From DATLYB01 sp964502525 (GTDB lineage Bacteria > Bacteroidota > Bacteroidia > Chitinophagales > CAIOSU01): 64,000 nucleotides of DNA. The stretch covers positions 1 to 64,000 of the forward strand of contig CAZCXH010000001.1 of the NCBI GenBank assembly GCA_964502525.1, in the 5' to 3' direction. The notes under the pieces are model-generated. The model ran no database searches and was not told the DNA's origin. It worked only from the letters and a program-made list of their open reading frames with translations. Below, one piece after another: positions 16,763-26,800 of the stretch. The translations under genes and the position numbers were made by a program. The first letter of the stretch is position 1. The number at the start of each line of letters is the position of its first letter.

Positions 16763-17860
16763 ATGAAAAAGTTAATGCTCCTTTCTGCAATCTCGTTCAG
16801 CGCGGTCATTGTTTCCCATGCTGCAAAAATTACGGTTGACAACAGTCCCGGCTCGGCAGCCGCTTACAGCGCCATTCAGGCGGCAGTGACTGACGCCACC
16901 GCTGGCGATACCCTGCTGGTGTATGGCTCATCTTACGCCTATGCCGCATTCACGCTGAATAAGAGATTGACCGTTGTCGGGTCTGCCGGTGTTGACCCTG
17001 AGGTTTCAAACGAGAATCGCCCGTCTGTTAATAGCATTTCCGTCACCACCGGCTCTGACAGCTCGGTGGTCACAGGCTTTAACATTGGGTATATTCAGGC
17101 TACCGGTACGGTAAATGACATCGGTATTTACAACAACTATTTTACCAGCGCTACTACAGGCGTGCAGTGGTATAACGCCACCTGCAGTGATTGGGTTATA
17201 GAGGGAAACGTATTTATCGCCAGCGGACAGAATGATTTCATCAGCAACTATTCCAACAACAGCGTTCTTAATAACATCCTCATAAAGAATAACTATTTCG
17301 AATACAATTTGTATTACTACTACATCGGAACCTATAACAACAGCGCTTTCACCTATCGCAATAATGTATTCGTGGTGCGCAGCAACTCCAACACGTATCC
17401 GGTCTGTTATTCGTGCAGCAGCACTTTGTTTGAAAACAACATTTTCTGGGTGACCGATGCGGCTTATACCGACATTACTGGACAGAATTGCGCGAATTGC
17501 GTGTTCAATAACAACATTATCTACAACAGCGCTGGCGCAACGATGACCGCCATCAATTCCATTGGCAACGGAGTTTCCGGCAATAACAACATTATGAACC
17601 TGGACCCTCAGTTTGTGAATTTTGTTCCCGGCAACGGCTATACGATTGCTGAAAACTATCGCGTTGCCAATGGGTCGCCCGGTGATAACACAGGCACTGA
17701 CGGAACGGACATCGGGCTTTTTGGCGGCAATTACAACTGGGAAAACCGGAAATACCCCAAAGCATTTCCCCACCAGGAAATATTGAACGTCATCAATAAT
17801 TCCGTTCCGCAGGGAACGCCTGTTAACATTAATCTGAAAGCGAGAAAAGCAACTAACTGA
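16763..17860 (+). CDS. Secreted right-handed beta-helix protein
   Basis: A 365-residue exported protein. MKKLMLLSAISFSAVIVSHA is a signal peptide with likely cleavage after SHA. The mature part begins like many pectate-lyase-fold proteins (AYSAIQAAVTDATAGDTLLV) and continues as a series of Asn-rich coils (GIYNNYFTSATTG, VIEGNVFIASGQNDF, ILIKNNYFEYN, TYRNNVFVV, LFENNIFWV, VFNNNIIYNSAG), about six or seven rungs. No catalytic lyase residues stand out, so enzyme activity is uncertain. There is no T9SS sorting domain; the C-terminus is GTPVNINLKARKATN. It precedes the first giant T9SS gene by 27 bases and is probably cotranscribed with it. Confidence 0.85.
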   Translation: MKKLMLLSAISFSAVIVSHAAKITVDNSPGSAAAYSAIQAAVTDATAGDTLLVYGSSYAYAAFTLNKRLTVVGSAGVDPEVSNENRPSVNSISVTTGSDSSVVTGFNIGYIQATGTVNDIGIYNNYFTSATTGVQWYNATCSDWVIEGNVFIASGQNDFISNYSNNSVLNNILIKNNYFEYNLYYYYIGTYNNSAFTYRNNVFVVRSNSNTYPVCYSCSSTLFENNIFWVTDAAYTDITGQNCANCVFNNNIIYNSAGATMTAINSIGNGVSGNNNIMNLDPQFVNFVPGNGYTIAENYRVANGSPGDNTGTDGTDIGLFGGNYNWENRKYPKAFPHQEILNVINNSVPQGTPVNINLKARKATN

Positions 17861-17887
17861 TTCCTTTCCTGAGCGCTTAAAAAATCA

Positions 17888-20800
17888 GTGATGGAATGGT
17901 TGCTAAATAATAAGCCTCACCCCGCCCCTCTCCAATGGAGAGGGTGTCCGGGCATTTTGTCGTTGAACAGATCAAACTTTTGGAGTTATGCAATTTCGTT
18001 TTTCCGCCACTGCTGTGCTATCCGTTTGGACTCCCCTCTCTTTCGGAGAGGGGGCGGGGGTGAGGCTGCGAAAAGATTGCTCCTCCTCACCGGAATTATT
18101 CTGGCGGCATGTTTGCCGGCTTCCGCCCAAATCAACCGCATAGAATTTTTCTGGGATACCGATCCCGGTTTTGGGTTGGGAACAGCATTGCCCATTACCC
18201 CCGGTGATTCGGTGGGCGGGGGAGCAGGAGCGGTATTTTCATTCGGCACAATAGGATTGCAACCCGGTCTGCACACGCTGTACATCCGCTCGCGCGATGC
18301 GCAGGGCAGGTGGGGCGTGTTCAGCAAAAAGGTGATTCAGATTAATCAACCCGTTTTCCCGATTGCGGCAGCGGAATATTTTTTCGATACCGACCCGGGA
18401 TTCGGCAACGGCACACCCATCAGTGTTGCTCCGGGCGACTCTGTTCAGTTGGCTGATACAATACCCACCAATTCGCTGAATCCCGGCATCCACACCCTTT
18501 ATGTCCGCACACGCGACACCAACGGGAAATGGAGCGTGTTCAGCAAGCGGGCGGTTCATATCCAGCAACCCGTTTACCCGATTGAAGAAGCGGAATATTT
18601 TTATGACACCGATCCGGGATTCGGAAACGGCATCCCCATCCCCATCACTCCCGGAGATTCGATAGACACGCTTGCGACAGTCAACACCGCCTTGCTTTCT
18701 CCAGGGATACACACCGCCTACATCAGAACAAAAAGCTCGAATGATGAATGGAGCGTGTTCAGCAAAAGGCTGATCCACATTCAGTATCCCGAAGCGCCTG
18801 AAATCGTTGCTGCAGAATATTTTGTGGACACTGATCCAGGATTTGGAAACGGCACTGCGATTTCACTTGCTGCAGGTGATTCTGTGCAAGCTAATAATAT
18901 CTCGATTCCAACGGCATCGCTCAGCCTCGGAATACACATGGTTTACGTGCGCGTGAAATACAGCAATGATCAATGGAGCGTGTTCAGCAAGAAGCTGATC
19001 TATATTGATAATCCTGCCGATGACCCGATTGTGGCGGCAGAATATTTCATTGACACCGATCCGGGAATCGGCAATGCAACCGCCATCAATATCACGCAGG
19101 GTGATTCTGTGATGGCCAATTTCACGGCTCCGACAAACACATTGCTCATTGGAGGACATTGGCTGCATGTGCGCGTGAAAGATGCGGAAAACCGATGGAG
19201 CGTGTATTCAAAAGATTCATTTTATGTGGGCAACTTCAACTGCGCGATTTACGGCAACGGAGAAATTGAAATGATTGGCGACACCTGCCGCGGCACGCAA
19301 ATCACATTCATTGACAAGACGGCTTCCAACAGCGGGGTGAATGCGAATGATTACACGCGGGAATGGGATTTCTTCGATGATGACTCGATTGATTTCACTG
19401 CGGATACGTTCGCCAATTTCACATTCAACCAAACGGGGATATTTACGGTGGAATTAAAGATCAATGAGATCGCCAACCCGTTTTGCCAGGAGGTGATTTT
19501 AAAAACCTTCACCATCCGGAACTCCGACACCACGGTAAACAATGTAACCATCTGCCAGGGGCAATCCTATTTTGCGGGCGGGGCGGATCAAACAACACCG
19601 GGAACCTATTATGATAATTTCACCAACCGCTTCGGATGCGACAGCGTGCGGGTAACGAATCTTGCAGTCACTCAGGACCTGTCAGCTTCGGTGAGCATCT
19701 CCACGCCTGCAGACACCGTTTGTTCGGGAACCACCGCAGTGTTTACGGCAGTGCCGGTCAACGGAGGCGCAAGCCCCTACTTTACATGGAAAGTGAACGA
19801 CACCATTATCGGGGCAGGATACGCATTCCAGGGATATAATCCTTTCGGAATTTCCGCACTTTCCGATGGGGATGTGGTGAAATGTGAAGTTTCGCCAAGC
19901 GATTCCTGCGCTTCCCCGAGCCCCGCGACAAGCAACAGCATCACAATGCATGTCACTGCCGGAATTGCGGCTTCCATCACCATTGAAGGTGACACGAACA
20001 ATTTCTGTTACGGAACAACGGCAACATTCACTATAACGAATGTTACCAATGGGGGCGTCAACCCGCAATATGAATGGTACGTTGACAATATATTGGCGCA
20101 AACAGGCGGAACAACATTTTCCACTTCCGCTTTGGTGACCAATCAAACCGTCAGGTGTTATATGTATGCTGATACCGTCTGCGTCAGCAATCCGGTAATC
20201 AGCAACCCGGTTTACATTAATGCTTATCCCACCGGTTTGCCGGACATTTTCATCAGCCCCAGCCTGAACAACGTATGTTACCTGACACCGGTTACTTTCA
20301 CGGCATTTCCTTCTTATGAGGGAAGTAATCCGGATTATCAATGGTTTCGGAATGATACGCTTGTGCAAAGCGGATCGTCCTTCATTTACACTAACGACTC
20401 CCTCGATGACAATGACGAAATAAAATGCGTGCTGACATCCGATTACCAATGCCGCCTTGCCGACACTGACACAAGCGCTACGGTGACCATGGACATTATT
20501 TACAGCCTGCCGGTTGGCGTTACGCTCACGCCAAGCGGCACCAATATCTGCAAGGGAACGGGAGTAACGTTCACCGCATACGTGACCAATGGCGGCTCGC
20601 CCACTTATGAATTTTTTGTAAACGGCACGAGCGTTCAGAATAGCGCTCTGTATCAATACAGTTCTTCAACGCTGAACAATGGCGACAGCGTGTGGGTTGT
20701 GGTTACATCAGACATTACTTGCGCGACCAACAATCCCGCTGCGAGCAACAAAGTCCATATGACCGTTGTTGATTACGACACGGTTTCCGTCAGCATTGCC

Positions 20801-23800
20801 GTAACGGATGATACCATTTGCGAGGCAACCAATGTTGTTTTCACCGCGGCAGCCGTAAACCCCGGTGCAGCGCCAACTTATAATTGGCGCGTGAATAACC
20901 TTGTGGTGCAAAGCAGCGCGGCTGACACATTCAGTTCATCGTCACTCGGCAACGGCAGTATCGTCTATTGCGAGTTGTACGGGGATCATCAGTGCGTAAC
21001 TCCCGTTCCTGCGGTGTCCAACAGCATCACGATGAACGTGATTGACACCCTCCTCGCCTCGGTTACGCTTTCGATTCCACAAACTACCATTTGCCAGGGG
21101 ACGAATGTTCAGTTTAACGCAACATTGTCGAATGAGGGAAATAATCCAATCATCGAATGGCTGCTTAATAACACCGTGGTACAGAACGGAGGATTGTCAT
21201 ATAGTTCATCAACGCTTCAGGATTTCGATGCGGTTCGCGTACGCCTCACCACAGATTATGAATGTCCGGTGCAAAACCCGGTGCTGAGCAACAACGTGGT
21301 GATGACCGTGATTGACAGCATCACGCCAAGTGTGTTTGTATATCACGGTCCGAATCCTGCGTGTCCGGGTAATTTGATTTCCGTTTTCACCACGACTACT
21401 ACCGGAGGTGCTGCGCCAACTTATGAGTTCAGGGTGAATGGAGATTCCGTGCAAAGTGGTCAGAACAGCCAATACACAAGCGCCAATTTCAATGATGGGG
21501 ACGTGGTGCAGGTGACGATGACTTCCAACGCGGAATGTATCAGAACCGCTACAGCATTGAGCAACCCCGATACGATAAGGATACAATCTGTTGTTCCCGC
21601 AGGAGTTTCTATTCAAATACTTTTTCAAGGATCATGCGCAGGCGATTCTATGAGGTTCCAGGCTTTTCCTGTCAATGGCGGCTCGAATCCCATTTTTACA
21701 TGGCGCGTGAATAATGCGGTATTCCAATCAAGCGGCAGTGATGTTTTCACGTCAACGGCTTTGCAGGATGGCGATTCCGTTTATTGCGAAATGAATTCGA
21801 GCTTGTCGTGCGCCACAAATAACCCTGCCAGGTCCAACACGCTTTTCGTTCAGTTCACCGGATGCTGCCTGACCAATGCCGAGTGCGCTGATGGCGATGC
21901 CTGCACGGTTGACTCATGCAACAGCGGGACATGTGAAACTCTCCCCATCAACTGCAATGACAACAATGGATGCACCTCTGATAATTGTGCCGATGGGCTT
22001 TGCGTGAATACTCCCGTCAACTGCAACGACCAGAGTTTCTGTACCACCGATACGTGCGTGGGCGGCAATTGCATCAATACTCCTGTTACCTGCAATGATG
22101 GGAACCTATGTACACAAGACGATTGCAGCGCCCAAACGGGATGTGTTTTCACTCCCGTAAGTTGCGCTGATGCCGATCCTTGCACCGATGATGGTTGCGA
22201 CACATTGAGCGGGTTATGTACGCATGACACCATCTCCGGATGCACCAATCCATGCGATACGCTAATCTGTTTTGACAACGATTTATGCACCACTGACGGC
22301 TGTGATTCGCTTTCGGGATGCGCTTTCATACCTGTAAATTGCAACGACAACAGCGTTTGCACAACAAACGGTTGTGACATTATCACAGGATGCACCTTCA
22401 CCCCGATAAACTGTGACGATAGCGATTCCTGCACTATTGACGGATGTGATCCTTTCTCAGGATGCTTTAACATACATGATCCGTCATGCATATTTGATTG
22501 TGACGCGGTTATTTGCGATGATCTGACCGAATGTACAATAGATAATTGTGATTCAACTTCCGGATGTTTCTTTACTCCGTTGACCTGCAACGATAATGAA
22601 CTGTGCACCGCTGACGGCTGCGATGCGCTTACAGGATGTTTTTTCACCCCGCTGAACTGCGCTGATGGCAGCCAATGCACTAATGACTATTGCGATACGT
22701 TCACAGGACTTTGCTCTCATGATTCCATTCCCAACTGTGGCGACCCGTGTGATACGCTCATATGTTTTGATAATGATTTATGTACTGCCGACAACTGTAT
22801 TAATGGGGCGTGTGAGTTCACTGATGTGATTTGCAATGACAACGATTTGTGCACTACAGATGGATGCGATAACGGTCAGTGCGCTTACACTCCGGTTGAT
22901 TGCGAAGACGGAGATTTATGCACCACTGATTATTGCGATGCTTTGGACGGATTTTGTTATTCCGATCCGGTAAATGTGGATGATGGAGATGAGTGCACGA
23001 TTGATGTATGCGTCAATGGCGGTGTAACACATAACCCTGTTGTTTGTGATGATGGCAATTTATGCACCCTTGACAGTTGCAATTCGGTTACCGGATGCTT
23101 CTTCCCTCCGCTAAATTGTGAAGACGGAAACATCTGCACCGATGATTACTGCGACACGCTGACCGGACTTTGCGCTCATGACTCAATTCCCAACTGTAGC
23201 GATCCGTGCGATACGCTCGTCTGTTTTGATAATGATTTATGCACTGCCGACACCTGCATGGATGGAGCGTGTGAGTTCGCTGATGTGATTTGCAACGACA
23301 ATGATTTGTGCACAACCGATTCTTGTGACAACGGTCTGTGCATTTATACTCCGGTTGATTGCGAAGATGGCGATTTATGCACTACTGACTATTGCGATGA
23401 TTTGGATGGTTTTTGTTATTCTGATCCTGTCAACACCGATGATGGAGATGAGTGCACAACGGATATGTGCGTTAACGGCAGCGTAACGCATGTTCCCGTT
23501 GCCTGCGATGATGGCAATCCGTGCACCCTTGACAGTTGCAATTCGATTACCGGGTGTTTCTTCTCTCCGGTGAATTGCGAAGAGGGAGATGTCTGCACCG
23601 ATGATTATTGCGACACGCTGACCGGACTTTGCGCTCATGACTCAATTCCCGGCTGTGGCGATCCATGCGATACGCTTATATGTTCGGATAATGATTTATG
23701 TACTGCGGATGGTTGCGTGAATGGAGCCTGTGAATTCAATATCATTATTTGTAATGACGGAAACGCCTGTTCGCTTGATAGCTGTGACGCTCAGTCAGGA

Positions 23801-26800
23801 TGTTTCTACCCGTCAATTCCCTGTGTTGACGGCAACCTTTGCACAACGGATGGGTGTGATCCTCTTTCAGGATGCACATTCACGGTCGTGAATTGCGATG
23901 ACGGGGATGCCTGCACCAATGATGGTTGCGATACCCTATCAGGATTATGTGTTAATGACATTATCCCCGGATGCGGTGATCCTTGCGACACGCTTATTTG
24001 CGCTGACAGCGATCTGTGCACTGCAGACACTTGCTTTAATGGAGGTTGTGTATTTAGCAGCATTGATTGCAATGATGGCGATGCCTGTACGCTTGACAGT
24101 TGCGATTCGCAGTCAGGATGTTTTCATGGTTCAGTCAATTGCGATGATGGCAATTTGTGTACAACAGATAACTGTAATTCTCTGACTGGATGCACATTCA
24201 CGCCTGTCGCTTGCAGTGATAATGATTCATGCACCGCTGACGGATGCGATCCCCTTTCTGGTTGCACATTCCTGCCAATCAACTGCAGCGATGGAGACTT
24301 GTGCACGACCGATTCCTGCGCATCCCTTGCAGGCTGTGTTTTCACGCCTGTTATCTGCAATGACAATGATACCTGCACAATAGATGTTTGCATCAACGGA
24401 AGTTGCTTCCATCAGAACAGGTGCTGTCAGACAAATTCCGATTGCAACGATGGTGATTTGTGCACCAATGAGTCATGCAACAACGGTGTTTGTGATTTCG
24501 CTTCCATGAATTGCGATGACAGTGACGCCTGCACCAATGATTTCTGCACGGGCGGCTCATGTTTTCATTCTCCAATTAACTGCGTTGACGGAAGTCCTTG
24601 CACCGCTGATTCCTGCGTAAATGGAACCTGCGCTTTCACTCCCATTAACTGCAATGATTCCGATCCCTGCACCAATGACGTTTGCGTTAACGGTAATTGC
24701 CTGAACCGACCGTTGAATTGCGTGGATGGCGATCCGTGCACGATTGACTTCTGCAATGGAGGAGTTTGCGAGAATGAATTGATGGACTGTGATGACGGCA
24801 ACGACTGTACGCGCGATTTCTGCCAGAACGGAGTTTGCAAGAATGTCCTCCTAAGTTGCGCGGATGGAAATCTCTGCACGATTGATTCCTGCGCAGGCGG
24901 TGTTTGCATCAACCCCTTGATCAACTGCGATGATGGCGATTCATGCACCACCGATTTCTGCCAAAACGGAGTTTGCCAGAACCGCCCGAAGATTTGCGCT
25001 GATAACAATGCCTGCACAATAGATTCCTGCATTGGCGGAATATGCCAGTACTTCCCGGTTGACTGCGATGACGGAAACGAATGTACCAATGACTTTTGCT
25101 TCAACGGCTTGTGCAAAAACGTGCTGGGCAGTTGCGATGACAACGATCCCTGCACGGATGACCAATGTTTGATTGACATTTGTGTCAACACGCCTCTGAA
25201 TTGCGATGACGGAGATCCATGCACTGCCGATTCATGCATCAACGGTTTGTGTTTGAGCCGGCCTGTTAATTGCGATGACTTTAATAGCTGCACGCAAGAC
25301 AGTTGCGTGAACGGGCAGTGCGTAAATACTCCGGTGATTAACTGCGATGACAATGATCCTTGCACCGCTGATCAGTGTGATCCTGCGGGCTGCGTTTATA
25401 CGCCCATTGACTGCGATGATCTTGATGCGTGCACTGTTGACCAATGTGTCAACGGGGGTTGTCAAAATACGCTCATCAGTTGCGATGATGGCGATCCCTG
25501 CACCACCGATATTTGCCAGAACGGTGGTTGCGCACACGCGCCATTGATATGTGATGACAACAACCCATGCACAACAGACTCATGCTCTAATGGTGGCTGC
25601 CTGTTTGTTGATGAGAGAAAAGTGCTGTCGTTCACGCTGGTTGATGCCGCAACCGATTCGGACATCGGATTACTCAATGATGGCGACACCATTGACCTTT
25701 CGGTAACACCGTCAATCAGCGTTCGCGCTGACGTTTGCGCCACGGCAAATATCGAAAGCGTGAAGTTCCTGCTGAACGGCAGTTTCCATATAATGGAAAA
25801 TATTTTATTCTACACGATTGCAGGCGACAATGGCGGCAACTATAATCAGTGGAATGTGCAGCCGGGTGTTTACACCATTAGGGCAATTCCATACAGCGGC
25901 AACAACGGAACCGACATCATTGGCATTTATCATGAAATAACCATTGTCATCATTGACGGAACAATATCTCCATGCGGTGGAGATTACAGGCAGGTCACCG
26001 GATTCACCCTTGTGGATGCTGCGGCAGATCAGGATTTGGGACCATTGCTCGATGGCGACACGATTGATCTTTCTGTTTCGCCATCCATCACTGTTCGGGC
26101 AAATGTCTGCCTTGACGACAGCATTGAGAGCGTGAAATTCCTGTTGAACGGCAATTTCCATATCATGGAAAACCTTTTATTCTACACGATAGCAGGCGAC
26201 AACGGTGGCAACTATAACCCCTGGAATGTGCAGCCCGGTGTTTACACCATCAGGGCTATCCCGTACAGCGGAAATAACGGAGCCGGCATTGCCGGCACGT
26301 ATCATGAAATCACCATTGTTATCATTGACGGCACTCAACCGTGCCAGGTCAGTGATATAGCCGTGACATCCTTCACGCTCGTGGATGCAACATTGAATAC
26401 CGATATCGGACCGCTTGCTGATGGCGCTGTGATTGATCTGTCAGCAACAGGACCAATCAATGTCAGAGCCAATGTTTTCTGCGGTGAACACATTGAAAGC
26501 GTGAAGTTCGGGTTGAACGCGAATAGCAGTTTCAGAATCGAGAACATTGCCCCCTATGCGCTTGCAGGCGACAATAACAGCAATTATTATAACTGGAACG
26601 TGCAGCCGGGAGTTTACACCATCACGGCTGCCCCCTACAGCGGCAATAATGCCTCCGGCACATCGGGAACTCCATTGTCAATAACGGTTACCCTTATTGA
26701 GAGCGCGCTGAAGATGAGCGGAGAAGGATCATTGAACAGCAAGGAAAGCGCGGAAGATGAAATTTCGCTGCGCGCTTATCCCAATCCGTTTAAAGACAGG

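Noticed and set aside
21850..25365. Long reverse-strand open frames across the CTDC array (for example 21850-22680 and 24565-25365)
   Set aside because: They arise because the repeat's codon pattern avoids stops on the opposite strand. Their protein is a low-complexity echo of the repeat and the forward gene is certain.
21863..25612. Periodic sequence that could resemble a CRISPR array
   Set aside because: The period (about 69-72 bases) is coding and in frame, the units vary throughout with no conserved repeat-spacer boundary, and no cas genes are near.
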